Positions 23,426-34,890 of a stretch of 64,000 nucleotides of DNA are shown here, piece after piece. Origin of the DNA: Iris pallida (Eukaryota > Streptophyta > Magnoliopsida > Asparagales > Iridaceae); contig JANAVB010033216.1 of the NCBI GenBank assembly GCA_029216955.1, forward strand, positions 8,487,492 to 8,551,491. The letters run 5' to 3'. Under the pieces are notes generated by a model. That model was not told where the DNA came from. It saw only the letters and a program-made list of their open reading frames with translations, and did not search any database. Both the position numbers and the translations under genes were made by a program. The first letter of the stretch is position 1. Every line of letters starts with the position of its first letter.

Positions 23426-25024
23426 CTACTTCCACTCGAAAATGGCAATGTTCTGCAGCTCTTCGCCTGGCCTTTGGTGTTCCGCCTTCACTTGCTGACA
23501 CGCCATGCATTGTGATACGAACGTAGCTACGTCTTTCTTCATGCCGTGCCACCAAAAGCCTGTGTGCAAGTCCTTGTACATCTTGGTGCTTCCAGGATGT
23601 AACGAGTACTTCACATAATGTGTCTCCGTCAGAATTTCTTTTCTGAGTTCGGCAGTTTCAGGAACGCAAAGCCTTCCCTTTAGTCGCATCGTCCCGTCTC
23701 TGTCTTTCGCAAAGTCAGTCGCCCTTTCCGTTGAAATCAACTCGTGCATTTTCTTCAGGAATGAGTCGTCCTCCTGCGCGGTCTTTATCTTGCTAAGCAG
23801 GCTCGATCCTAACTTCAGCTGAGCTAGGTGCAGGTGTCGATACTCAATTCCGAGTTCGATACCCATCGCTTCAAGGTCTCGCTGTATCTCCTTGTTTATG
23901 GCCAGTATTCCCATAAACCTTCTGCTAAGTGCGTCGGCCACCACGTTTCCCTTGCCCGGTGTATACTCGATCGTTAGCTCGTAATCTTTTATGAGTTCAA
24001 GCCATCGTCGCTGTCGTAGGTTGAGTTCCCGTTGCGTAAATAAGTATTTCAGGCTTTTGTGATCTATGTAGATTCTGCATGCCACACCATAGAGGTAGTG
24101 CCTCCATAACTTCAACGCAAAGACGATCGCCGCCAATTCTAGGTCGTGTGTCGGGTAGTTTTTCTCGTGCTGCTTCAACTGCCGTGAAGTGTAGGAGATA
24201 ATTTTGTCTCTCTGCATGAGTACATACCCGAGGCCAGTTCCCGACGCGTCGCTGAATATCTGAAAGCCTTCAGGACCGTCTGGAAGTGCAAGGATTGGAG
24301 CTGAGACGAGCCGTTGCTTCAACTCTTGAAAGCTGGATTCACAGTCGTCGCTCCATTCAAATACTACTCCCTTCTGGGTGAGGCGAGTCAGAGGCGACGC
24401 TAGTTTTGAGAAGCTTCGCACGAATCTACGATAGTAGCCCGCTAAGCCCAGAAAACTCCGAATGTCTCTAGCCGAGGCAGGTCGTTTCCAATCCACCACC
24501 GCATCAATCTTCTTTGGGTCCATCGCGACACCTTCGACAGAGATTACGTGCCCGAGGAATGTCACGCTACTCATCCAGAACTCGCACTTACTCTGCTTGG
24601 CATATAATTTATTTTCACGCAGAATCTGCAGTACCGTCTTCAAATGTTCCACATGCTCTTCCCGATTCTTTGAGTAGACAAGGATATCGTCGATGAATAT
24701 GACTACAAATTTATCTATTTGAGGTCGAAAAACTCGGTTCATCAGATCCATGAACGAGGCTGGGGCATTCGTCAAATCGAACGGCATGACGAGGAATTCG
24801 TAATGACCATATCGAGTGCGAAAGGCAGACTTCGACACATCATCGGACTTGATCTTCAATTGATGATAGCCTGAACGAAGATCGATTTTTGAAAATATTA
24901 TCGTGCCTTGCAGCTGGTCAAACAAGTCGTCGATTCGCGGCAAAGGATACTTGTTTCGCACGGTCGTCTTGTTGAGTTCCCGATAGTCGATGCATAGCTG
25001 CAACGACCCATCCTTCTTCTTCAC
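23426..25024 (-). pseudogene. Tekay reverse transcriptase, RNase H and integrase zinc finger
   Basis: The 532-residue frame begins inside reverse transcriptase ([17 protein letters not shown]). It has [12 protein letters not shown] and the catalytic [11 protein letters not shown] (FIDD in place of YVDD). RNase H follows: [20 protein letters not shown] and DHKSLKYL, ending VVADALSRR. The HHCC zinc finger of integrase comes last ([10 protein letters not shown], then [11 protein letters not shown]). A TAG at 25043-25045 separates it from the upstream part of the polyprotein and another at 23426-23428 ends it before the integrase core. Both fall where the family has tryptophan, as expected from a G-to-A change. 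Confidence 0.94.
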
Positions 25025-25077
25025 GAACAGTACGGGAGCTCCCTATGGAGAGACGCTAGGGTGAATAAATCTGCAGT

Positions 25078-26502
25078 CTAGCAACCTTGTAATTGCACCT
25101 TCAGCTCCTTCAGTTCTGCTAGAGCCATTCGGTAAGGCGCCTTTGATATCGGCCGTGTATCCGGAAAGGTGTCGATGCTGAATTCAATTTCTCGATCCGA
25201 CGGCATCCCGGGCATCTCGTCAGGAAAAATGTCAGAAAAATCTGCCACAACATCAGTCTGTATTGTGTTTGTATTATCCGTTCGCGTGTCTCGAACTGAT
25301 GCCAAGTATCCCGCACAGCCGGAACGCAGCATACGCCTCGCCGAGATTGCCGATACCATCATCGCCGTCTTCGAGACCGTGCCGCACGAATATGAGAACT
25401 CTGTCTCGCCAGGAAGACGAAACACCACTCTCTTTTTCGTGCACTCGATTGTTGCACAACAAGCGCCCAACCAATCCATGCCCAGGATTATGTCATAATC
25501 CTTGATGCCTAGCACGACGGCATCCAAGGATAGATATCTTCCTCCGACACAAATGTGGCCATTCCTACAAATAAAGTTTGCAGGCATATCGACTCCCGAC
25601 GGAGTGCTAACGCTAATATTTATATCTAGTGATTGCATGGTTATTTTATTTTCTTTCGCATAATCAGCAGATATAAAGCTATGCGTCGCACCCGAATCGA
25701 ATAGTACTCGAGCAGGTATATCTTTGTAGAGTAATATACCTGTTACAACCATATCGGACGCAAACGTCTCATCCCGAGTTAAGGTATAAACTCGGCCTTG
25801 AGCTCCATGGCGTTGATTCTGCGGGTTCACAGGCACCGCATTTATGCCTTGTAGTGTAGGCGCTTTATATGGATTCTGAGTGTTCCTTGGTGGGTTGTGT
25901 TGATTCGGCTTCCCCGCCTGACAATATTGACTAAAGTGGCCAAGCTCGCCACACTTGAAGCATGTTCTCAATCTACAATCGGGTGCTCGGTGCCCACGCT
26001 TGCCGCATCTATTGCAATTTACTGCGGCAAAGTGACCACTATTCTCAGACGTATTTGGGCGCTTTTGCACTCCCGATCCTCCAGCGTCATTAGGACGCTT
26101 GTTGAAGTTGTTACGAACGACAGGCACGGCCCTTTGTGACATACGGCCAAAGATCCGCTCACTATCAAGTGCGGCTTCGTAAGATTCACGATAAGTTTGG
26201 CATCGTTGGTTCATGACGTCCCTACGCAGTTCGTCGTTGAGGCCTTGCTGAAAATGCTCGCACCATTCTTCTTTGTTGGGCAGGAAGGCGCCGGCAAATT
26301 TTACAAGTTTCGAGAAGCTTGCATCATAATCTTCAACACTCATATTCTTCTGCCTCAACATCATGAAGTCATCCCCCTTCTGTCGACGGATGGCGCAAGG
26401 AACGTACTGCTCAAGGAAGACTGTCTTAAACATTTCCCAAGAAATCTTTTTTGTTAGCATCGGTTTCACAGATCTCTTGTTTCTTCGCCGCCCACCAGTC
26501 AT
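25078..26502 (-). pseudogene. Tekay gag C-terminal half and aspartic protease
   Basis: The frame holds the retrotransposon gag domain (from about ISWEMFKTVFLEQYVP to AALDSERIF). Two CCHC zinc knuckles follow, CNRCGKRGHRAPDC and CFKCGELGHFSQYC, and then the protease with its catalytic FDSGATHSFIS. It ends at the approach to reverse transcriptase. Two adjacent knuckles in gag are common in this lineage. The upstream half of gag lies in another frame and ends at a TAG (26519-26521), so a frameshift near 26460 splits gag. Capsid assembly and RNA packaging would be the role in an active copy. Confidence 0.92.
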
Positions 26503-26518
26503 GTGCTCTTAATTGTAA

Positions 26519-26992
26519 CTACAACGTCACGCAGGCCACCCTCTGGGATCCTTCGATGCAGAGGAGATCGAACAAGTCCTCCATCTCTGCGAGCCATCCT
26601 ACTATCACGTCGGGCTCCGCTCGGCCGTTGAACTTCGACGGATTTATTTTGCGAAACTCCTTCACTTTGAGCATGAAAGGAGAGTTTATCATTTGCGGGG
26701 AGACTTCTTCCTCCTCGTCTTCTTCTGGATCACCGTGCTTTTCTTCGAGTACCGCGTCCGTCGCCTTGGTATCGCCTGCCATCCTGCTCACTATCTGAGT
26801 CAGGGCGGTCATCTGCTTCTGCTACACATCAAATTGGGCTTTAAATTGTATCTGAAGCTGTTGCTGCTGCAGTTCCATCAACTGTAGCATCTTCTCTATA
26901 GTCGTCTCACTAGGGCCGGTACTTTTTGTGCTTGACGTACTATCCACAGTTTGGGTGGTTGGACCGACGATTTTCTTATCTCGCTTAGTCAT
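26519..26992 (-). pseudogene. Tekay gag N-terminal half
   Basis: A start codon at 26992-26990 opens MTKRDKKIVGPTTQTVDS, then a glutamine-rich coil (MELQQQQLQIQFKAQ). A TAG at 26822-26824 follows, probably from CAG. Beyond it come an acidic patch (PEEDEEEE) and the gag core start (INPSKFNGRAEPDVIVGWL). The segment is broken by that stop and by the TAG at 26519-26521. It lies about 165 bases inside the primer site, the usual place for gag to begin. Confidence 0.8.
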
Positions 26993-27158
26993 TCCTACAA
27001 ACAGTGTAAACTCATTAGTATTTTTTAAAAATATATACGGGCTTACCTGTATGGAACTTGTATTTCACGCAGCATACCGACAAGCCTTCAATCGAGCCTT
27101 CGCAACGGACATTACAATAATGAAATATCTTTCGAAAATCCGAGGAAACATAACTGTG

Positions 27159-27170
27159 CTCTGATACCAA
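27159..27170 (-). promoter_or_regulatory. Tekay primer binding site
   Basis: On the minus strand TGGTATCAGAGC lies three bases inside the 5' LTR. It is complementary to the initiator methionine tRNA 3' end. Confidence 0.93.
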
Positions 27171-27173
27171 TTT

Positions 27174-27826
27174 GTCATGCCCCGAGTCGACAATGTTCGT
27201 TCCCGATGTAATTTTTGCCGATTCGATCGTCCTTGCTAAGGCGTGATACCGTACGAGTCTGGAATTGCACTCGTACAAGGCAGAACGTTGCGTTGGTTTT
27301 GATATTAATACGCCAAGTTGAAACTTCACAAATCACATCAGAATTTAAGACGCAGTATAGGAAGATAGAAATGCTTTTCATTTATAGCTTGTAACGAAGT
27401 GCAAGTCATAATTACATTGGATACCGTTGTGGCTACATTGATTGAAAACAGAAAAAAAATACATTCGACAAGTTGCCTGAACTACGTTTGTCGTCCCATA
27501 CATTCGCCCCTTTATATATAAGCCTTCGACTTGAATTGGCTTCAAAATACTTCAGCATAGGAAGAGCTTCAAAATGCCTCTCCGCACTTCAGCTTCGTTT
27601 TAGGTTGGAGCGCCCGCCGTACCTAGGGAAATTGGGGGAGGGGATTAGCACACTTGCTAAGTGGACGAGACGAACCAACTCGTCTAAACCGACTCTGATC
27701 GTTAGGGTAGGCATGCTTTAGAGTTGTCTTTCTAATAGAACTAAATAAATTCAGTTCATATTCGATAGCCGTCTTTGAGTAATAAAGCATACAGTATAAC
27801 ATCGCAGTTTATCATATTTCTTACCA
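27174..27826 (-). repeat. Tekay 5' LTR
   Basis: A 653-bp partner of 20492-21145. Its outer edge at 27826 directly adjoins the truncated primer-site region of the SIRE element. Confidence 0.93.
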
Positions 27827-27842
27827 ATCCTAGAGCTGATCC

Positions 27843-28351
27843 ATGGCAACCACACAACCCATGTTTTCCAATCATGGTGAAGGGCAGTCCACTCATAGGC
27901 CTCCCCTATTTGATGGAACAAACTACACCTATTGGAAAACAATGATGAGTTTTTATCTCAAGTCGCTAGACTTCGACCTGTGGACCATTGTTACCGATGG
28001 TTACAAAAATTCTGCCAGGATAGTTGTCAATGGTGATCTCGTTGAGAAACCCCACGACAAATATTCTGACGAGAAAAAGAAACTGGCGAGTCTAGACGCG
28101 AGAGCTATTAATGCTTTATTTTGTGCAATAGACATGAATGAGTTTAACAGGGTCTCAACATGCATCACCTCTCACGAAGTATGGAGATTCTAGAAGTGAC
28201 GCATGAAGGAACCACCCAAGTTAAGGAGTCGAAAATAAGTCATCTCACTCAAGAATATGAGGCGTTCAAGATGAAGCCTAATGAGACAATCACACAAATG
28301 TTTACAAGATTTCTCGACGTCATCAACCCCTTGTCATCTCTCGGCAAATAA
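27843..28351 (+). pseudogene. SIRE gag, N-terminal part
   Basis: A start codon at 27843 opens MATTQPMFSNHGEGQSTH, then RPPLFDGTNYTYWKTMM, the conserved copia gag N-terminus (UBN2-like region). The frame stops at 28191-28193. Gag similarity continues in another frame from 28160 (SHLTQEYEAFKMKPNET, MFTRFLDVINPL), showing a frameshift. Gag would build the virus-like particle. It starts 16 bases inside the surviving primer-site remnant, so the start is well placed. Confidence 0.85.
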
Positions 28352-28890
28352 TATACAAATCACGAGAACATCCGCAACTTACTTAGGGGCTACCAAAAAT
28401 TTGGAACCCTAAGGTAACAGCTATCATAGAAGGCAATAATCTTACCACAATGTCTATGGAGACTTTGATGGAAAAGCTGACGACTCGCGAGCTTGATCTC
28501 AAAGACTTCGAAAAACCTGCTCCAAAGGAAAAAGAGATTGCCCTTAAAGCTTATCGTCGAAGGGCTGATCCTGAAGAGACTGATGACGACAATTCGGAAG
28601 GTGATGATTAAGCTCTCCTTGTCCGCAACTTCAAGTAGTTCCTTCGCTTCAATCGAAGAAAGAAGGAACAACAAGAAGATAACGAAGAAGAGCCAACATG
28701 CTACGTCTGTAAGAAGACTGGACACGTTCGAAAAGACTATCCATTCGCAAAGAAAAGCAACCGATATGAGAAGCCCTATAAGAAGTCTTCCTCAAGAAAA
28801 TATGCCAACACAAGCATTTGTCATAAAAGTGAAGCTAGTGACTCCGAGGATGAAAAAGACTCCCATCAAGACACCGCCAATGTATGCCTA
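28352..28890 (+). pseudogene. SIRE gag, zinc-knuckle part
   Basis: In interrupted frames the sequence encodes a lysine/glutamate-rich stretch and then CYVCKKTGHVRKDYPF at about 28694-28735. This is a CCHC zinc knuckle whose last cysteine is tyrosine here, consistent with a G-to-A change. The knuckle normally binds element RNA; this one would be impaired. Confidence 0.7.
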
Positions 28891-29310
28891 ATGGCAACAT
28901 CCGATAAGGTAACTGGCGATGCTCTCGATGACTTCACTTTTGATGAACTTGGCGATGTATTCAATGATTTACTAAATGACCACAAGAAAGTCATTAGTAA
29001 ATATAAGCATGCCAAGGAGAAGATCAAAAGCTATGAAGTCGAGATTCAAAAACTCTCTTCTTTGCTTGATAATGTTAGAGACACTCCACCCACGGAAGAC
29101 ACTAATGAGGTATCTAAGCTTAAGTTAAGCCTACATGATGCAGAAACACATATTGAAAAGCAAACACATGAGACCACAGCACTCAACAGTGAGCTTGCTG
29201 AAGAAAAGAAGAGATACAAGATCTCTATTGCTAAAATCGATGGTTTGAATGCTAAGTGTAATAAACTGCATGCTTCCTCTAAGAAATTAGAGATTAGATT
29301 GGAAAAATAG
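28891..29310 (+). pseudogene. SIRE gag C-terminal coiled-coil segment
   Basis: The 139-residue open frame begins MATSDKVTGDALDD and continues in heptad-like patterns (NDHKKVISKYKHAKEKIKS, then KLKLSLHDAETHIEKQ), predicting a coiled coil. Such an extension after the zinc knuckle is a known trait of SIRE gag and may help particle assembly. It ends at a TAG. Confidence 0.75.
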
Positions 29311-29835
29311 GTTGCTCAACCTCAAACCTAATCACATAAGACACACACAAAGCACAGGACTACTCAAAATAGTCAAACACGTCATCTACCTGCAGCATAT
29401 AAATATGCCTACATGTACACGCACTTCCATACAGCACATGGACATAGAAATTATTCTCATAACTATCATTCTTCTGCTACACAAAATTATCATGCTACAC
29501 ATAGATATAACCATCACCAGGCTGCATATAGACATAACCATCATTCTGCTGCCATGTATAGTCCCTATTCTGCTGCTTCACACCACTCTCACCATGTTAC
29601 ATATAAATATCATCAACATGCTTCTAATACAAATAGGCATGCTACCTGCACCAATTGTGGATTACATGGATACATCTCACCATAATGTAGAATTAGGAGA
29701 TTAGTAGATATATAAATCTATATGCATGGGTGCCAAAAACTAACATTTCAGGACCCACAAGAACTTGGATACCAAAGGTCACATCTACTCTTGATGTAGG
29801 TGGACCTTCTCTCCTCAACTGAAAGTAAGTAGATT
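29311..29835 (+). pseudogene. SIRE gag-protease spacer, His/Tyr-rich repeats
   Basis: An open frame at 29413-29685 is rich in His, Tyr, Asn and Ser and comes from short degenerate DNA repeats (CATAACCATCATTCTGCTGC-like units). It ends CTNCGLHGYISP, a second knuckle-like motif. Downstream residues resemble the GPTRTWIPK stretch that precedes copia protease in SIRE elements. Stops interrupt it before the protease. Confidence 0.6.
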
Positions 29836-31299
29836 CTCGATAGTGGATGCTCGCGACATATGACGGAAGACGCAAATCTTTTCGTATCACTATCGATGAA
29901 GAGGGAAGGGTATGTATCCTTCGGCAACAACCTAAAAGGGTATATTATAGGCAATGGTACTATTGGCCATCCTCCTTCTCCTGTAATAAAAGATGTTTGC
30001 CTAATGACCGAGTTAAAGCATAACCTGCTCAGCATAAGTCACCTTGCTGATCATGGATATGATATTAATTTTGGACAAAACAAATGCTACATTTATGATA
30101 GGTCAACGGGAGACATCGCTTTTGAAGGGATACAAGAGGATAACATTTATATTTTCTATCTTTCTAGAGATACCAATAGTACAGGGAGATTCCTTTATGC
30201 CCACAAGAATGAGAGATTATTATGGCACCAGCGTCTTGGTCATGCCAACATGGATACTATATCCAGGCTATCGACTAAGAAGCTAGTAAGAGGCTTGCCC
30301 GACATCACATTCAAAAAAGACACGGTTTGTGCCGAATGTGAGTTAAATAAGGCAACCAAGTCCTCATTTCATTCTATAAACACTGTAAGTACTACTAGAC
30401 CCTTACAATTACTTCACATGGACTTATTTGGTCCTAGTAGAGTAGCCAGTCTTGGTGGAAAACTCTATACTTTTGTTATATTAGATAATTTTTCTAGATT
30501 CACTTGGGTTTTCTTCCTTACAAACAAAAGTGATGCCATTTCTGTTTTCAAAATTTTTGCTAAAATGGTTCAAAACGAAAAAGGCTACATGATTACTCGA
30601 ATCCGAAGTGATCATGGAGGCGAATTTGAAAATACTAATTTTGAAAAGTTTTTTAATTTAAATAGTTTTGATCATGTGTTTTCTTGCCCTAGAACTCCTC
30701 AACAAAATGGTGTTGTGGAGCAGAAGAATAGGACTCTTGGCGATATGGCTAGAGTCATGTTGAATAAATTTCTACTTTCAAAACATTTTTGGGCTGAAGC
30801 TGTCAGTACAGCGTGCTATATTTTAAATAGGGTGCTCATTCGACCTATTACGAAGAAAATACCCTATAAGCTTTGGTTTGGTATAACTTCAAATGTTTCA
30901 TATTTTAAAGTTTTTGGTTGTCGATGTTTTATCCTTAACACCAAAGACAACTTAGGTAAATTTGATGCCAAAGCTGACGATGGTATTTTTTTTGGCTATG
31001 CGGCCAAGAGCAAGGGATATAGAGTGTTTAACAAACGCTCATTGATTGTGGAAGAGTCTACCAATGTGACTTTTGATGAGGATAACAGTAAAACAGCTAC
31101 TCTCGACGATGATGTTGAGCCATCAACTTCTACGCCGATGAATACCACAACTGAAACCAATTCTCTGGAGGGCTTGCCAAAGAAATTCTCTTTCAAGCAG
31201 TCACATCCAAAAAACATGGTAATATGTGAGGTTTCACGTGGCGTAAGTACTCGATCATCGTTAAGAGACTCCATTGCTAGCACTGCCTTCATTTCATAA
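29836..31299 (+). pseudogene. SIRE protease and integrase
   Basis: The frame opens after a TAG with ILDSGCSRHMTED, the copia protease active site. Next come the pre-integrase segment (LLWHQRLGHANMDTISRL, then CAECELNKATK) and the integrase core, with catalytic acids in LLHMDLFGPS, IRSDHGGEFEN and PQQNGVVEQKNRTLGDMA. The C-terminal part follows (YFKVFGCRCFILN, FFGYAAKSKGYRVFN). It ends at a TAA at 31297-31299 where the family usually has glutamine before IEPKTV. Integrase would insert element cDNA into the genome. Confidence 0.92.
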
Positions 31300-32838
31300 A
31301 TTGAGCCTAAAACTGTTTTAGAAGCTTTTAATGATGAGTTTTGGATTTCTGCCATGCAAGAAGAACTCAACCAATTCGAAAGAAGCCAGGTCTGGGAACT
31401 TGTTCCTAGGCTAGCTAATCATTCGATTATTGGTACGAAATGGATCTTTCGCAACAAAGTAAATGAAGATGGTTCAGTTATACGCAACAAAGCTCGTCTA
31501 GTAGCTCAAGGATACAACCAAGAGGAAGGTATCGACTATGATTAGACATATGCTCCTGTTGCAAGACTGGAATCCATTCGGATGCTTTGTGCATTTGCTA
31601 ACTTTCAAAATTTTAAATTGTTTCAAATGGATGTTAAAAGTGCTTTTCTGAATGGATTTATTAAGGAGAAAGTTTTTGTAAAACAACCACCTGGTTTTAA
31701 AAATCATAAATTTTTCGACCACGTTTTCAAACTCAAGAAAGCGCTATATGGCCTCAAACAAGCCCCTAGAGCTTGGTATGAACGCCTAAGTAATTTTTTG
31801 CTAGATAAAGGCTTTTCAAAAAGGAAAATTGACACAACACTGTTTATCAAAAGTTTTCAAAACACTATTCTCTTAGTGCAAATTTATGTAGATGATATCA
31901 TATTCGGTTCTACTAATGAAAATCTTTGCCAAGATTTCGCTAAGTGTATGCAGAACGAATTTGAGATGAGCATGATGGGGGAGCTCACCTACTTCCTTGG
32001 ATTGCAAGTCAAACAAACTTTACAAGGAACTTTCATCAGTCAGTCAAAATATACAAAGGATATGCTGAAGAAATTTGATCTTGACAACGTCAAACCAATC
32101 AGCACTCCTATGGCTACTTCGACCAAGCTAGAACCTAATAAAAGCGGCAAACCGGTTGATCAACGTAAGTATCGAGGTATGATTGGTAGTTTATTTTATT
32201 TAACTGCTAGTCTTCCCGATATCATGTTTAGTGTTTGTATGTGTGCTCGATATCAAGCCAGTCCTAAGGAATCACACATGTCCGCCGTTAAGCGTATCTT
32301 TCGATACCTTAAGGGTACTGTTACAGTGGGCTTATGGTATCCCAAATCTACAACCTTTAACCTTATTGGTTATTCGGATGCTGATTTTGCAGGATGCAAA
32401 GTCGACCGTAAATGTACAAGCGGCATGTGTTATTTATTAGGCAAGGCTCTAGTCTCTTGGTTTAGCAAGAAACAGAATTCTGTTACACTATCCACAATAG
32501 AAGCTGAATATATCGCAGATGGTCATTATTGTGCACAAATTCTGTGGATGAAGCAAACCTTTGAAGACTACAATCTTTCTTTTATGCATATTTCTATATT
32601 CTGTGATAACACTAGTGCTATAAACCTCACTAAGAACCCTATATGTCACTCACGTACGAAACACAATGAAATTCGTCACCACTTTTTACGTGATCACCAG
32701 CTAAATGGTACTATAAACTTAGAATTCATTGACATTGATCATCAGCTAGCAGATTTCTTTACTAAATCACTATCCGAAGAGCGTTTCAACTTTTTGTGGC
32801 GTGAACTAGGAATTTTAGATGAAGCTGTTATTCATTAA
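31300..32838 (+). pseudogene. SIRE reverse transcriptase and RNase H
   Basis: After the TAA the same frame continues with reverse transcriptase. It shows ELNQFERSQVWELVP and TKWIFRNKVNEDGSV, a TAG at 31543-31545 before TYAPVARLE, MDVKSAFLNGFI, YGLKQAPRAWYERL and the catalytic QIYVDDIIFGSTNE. RNase H follows with GYSDADFAGCKVDRKCTSG, STIEAEYIA, CDNTSAINLTKNP and HHFLRDH. From 31582 to the stop at 32838 the frame is uninterrupted for 418 residues. Confidence 0.93.
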
Positions 32839-33600
32839 AGTGATCTGTGTAAATATCGTTATGTCTTGGTTCTTTATGATGAATCTGTTATAGGTACAAG
32901 CCAAAAGAGTCCTTCTGACAACAAGACGTAAAAGTCTAAGCGACACGGTGCACTAGTCCTCAGGACTACCGCTAGCTGGGATCCGACCCCTGCAGCTACC
33001 CCATGGCAATTTCACCGTAATGAATTGGATCATAACTCCTTGTTTGTTACATGGTTTACTTTCATTTATCACATGCTTAATTCAAATTTTCGAACTTTAA
33101 TTTTATTCTCTTGATTCAGTTGTCACTCTCTGCCAATTCTCTACTTGCATTTCTTATACTGGCATATTCACTACTTTGTTCTTATTTATCTATCATTAGT
33201 TTCAAACTCATTTCAGCCTGAGTTCTATTCTGGCCATAAAACCCAGAATTTGGGCCAAACTCTGCCTAAAACAGAGTTCGGGCCGAATTCGGTCTGACCA
33301 TTCCAGAACTGCATGCGGTTTCAGCCGCTGATCTGAAATTGATCCAATGGTCCAAATTCCTTCCGACCATTCGAACCCCTAAAATTATAATCGGATTCTC
33401 CCTTTCTCTCTCCTCCATTGCCACCTTCTAAACTTCTCAAAACACTTCCTCTTCAAACCCTAACCCTAGTTCTCTCATTCTAGTGCATTTTTCTTCTCCA
33501 AATTGAAGGAGATGGTTTCTTGGATCATTCTCTCCCATCCTTCATCATCATTTTGAGATATAATTTCACTCTTCTCTCCATCTAAGTTTCATTATTTTTC
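32839..33600 (+). promoter_or_regulatory. SIRE pol-env spacer with U3-like motif copies
   Basis: About 0.8 kb without a frame. At 33242-33267 and 33271-33295 it carries two copies of a near-palindromic motif (AGAGTTCGGGCCGAATTC core). The same motif occurs three times in the 3' LTR U3 just upstream of its TATA box (35630-35655, 35660-35684, 35761-35785). CT-rich DNA resembling a leader follows (33400-33480). I infer a duplicated enhancer or internal promoter for the downstream frames. Confidence 0.45.
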
Positions 33601-33609
33601 TTCATTACT

Positions 33610-34890
33610 CATGGTTCCCAAGTTGTTTAATAGAGGCAAGAGGCTTTGAATCGAGGGTGTGTCCTCTTTGAATCCTCTTCCTCGCAACGAACACCCTATT
33701 CCGGTTAACCAACCTATTCAATAACCAATTCACCCGTTGTTCAATCCACCTCGTCCCATTGACCCCAACACGTATGATGACCGAATATTTGTGTGACTAG
33801 ACGCTTCAAACGAATGGTTTAGTAATTTTCGATCACGTCCCGTGTATGCTGGTCATCCTGTTAACTTCACTATATTTTCTCAATATGACTCACTCTTTCA
33901 TGATTTATGTCTTGATGAACTTGTCACCACAAATTCACCCATCTATTTAAATGCTATTCAAATTTTTTATTGCAATCTTACTACTGATGCTACACGTTTA
34001 TATTCACGTGTTGCTGGCATTGATTTCTCATTTGATGACTTTGAATTGGCTGAATATCTTAAATTTCTGGAGCCTAACTCATAGGAGAAACTTGTTGATG
34101 CTCGCAAGTTTCAATTTCCTGATGGATCTTTCCTAGAAAGCTTCAAGGACGATTTGTGTACACCTAACACACGTCCACGCAAGCTTCTTGCCAAATATCT
34201 CAATCCTTATTTCTATGAACTTTATCGTATTGTCTTAAACACAATTCTGTCCAAAGCGGGATCAACTGATGAGATTATATATTTTAAGATCTCTGCTATG
34301 TATCACTACACTTCCATGTCCCATTCAATCTTCCACCTACCATGATGGACTGGATGATTAATGCTTGAAAGAAGCCAAGGTCATTGGTCTATGCTCTCTA
34401 TCTTCCTATAATTTTTCGTACTTTTTATGTCCCCCTTGATGAGTGTCAGTTCCTCCCTGCCCCTGCCTTCCTATCTAAGGCAAGGTGGCTTCGCGCAGCT
34501 GTCGGTTCTCCTGTCGAGTCCGAATACTCCGATGCTCAGGCTGACGCACCTGCTCTTGGACAGGATACGCCCCCTCCTTCTGCTACTCTTGAGTCGATTC
34601 AGACTATCCTCTGCGATCGATTCGTATTAGAGGACGATCGCTGGACCCAACTTGACTACCGTACTACATTACAGATGAGTGCCATTAGCAACTCACTACA
34701 TGACATTCGGTACTCTATGTCTCGTCATCCTTCCATGCCTATCCCTATGGAGCGGGACCCTAGTCGCGACGGATACCGTATCGATGACCCTTGGGTTATA
34801 CGCTATCTAGATCCGGATGCGACTTTCGTGGATCCTCGTCATTTATTCACTGATCCATCTGACGACGCTGGACCTTCACGAGCTCCGTAA
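33610..34890 (+). pseudogene. SIRE envelope-like / plant-transposon-protein-like region
   Basis: A start codon at 33612 is followed by several stops. Longer open pieces at 33842-34084, 34085-34345 and 34384-34890 form one degenerate reading path. The first has HPVNFTIFSQYDSLFHDL and YCNLTTDATRLYSRVAGIDF. That pattern (aromatic-x-NL, then S-x-V-x-G-x-x-F) is what I recall from the putative plant transposon protein family often annotated after SIRE pol and called envelope-like. The last piece is proline/acid-rich and ends PSDDAGPSRAP. No convincing signal peptide is seen. Function is unknown; a fusion role is unproven. Confidence 0.55.

Larger units (their letters stand above)
20492..27826 (-). 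mobile_element. Tekay-type Ty3/gypsy chromovirus, full-length but defective
   Basis: Two LTRs (20492-21145 and 27174-27826) enclose gag, protease, reverse transcriptase, RNase H, integrase and a chromodomain in gypsy order on the minus strand. The primer site at 27159-27170 is a perfect TGGTATCAGAGC. About 27 LTR differences (about 4 %) show an old insertion. Lesions seen: TAG stops at 26822-26824, 26519-26521, 25043-25045 and 23426-23428, and a gag frameshift near 26460. The outer flanks (GGGAC left, ATCCT right) do not match, so no target duplication is visible. The element abuts the SIRE element exactly at its primer-site region. Confidence 0.93.

Noticed and set aside
25119..25505. Several 60-110 residue frames opposite gag-pol
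   Set aside because: Antisense or shifted shadows of the Tekay coding region; the same applies to 22814-23068, 24462-24696, 25897-26457 and 44150-44710.
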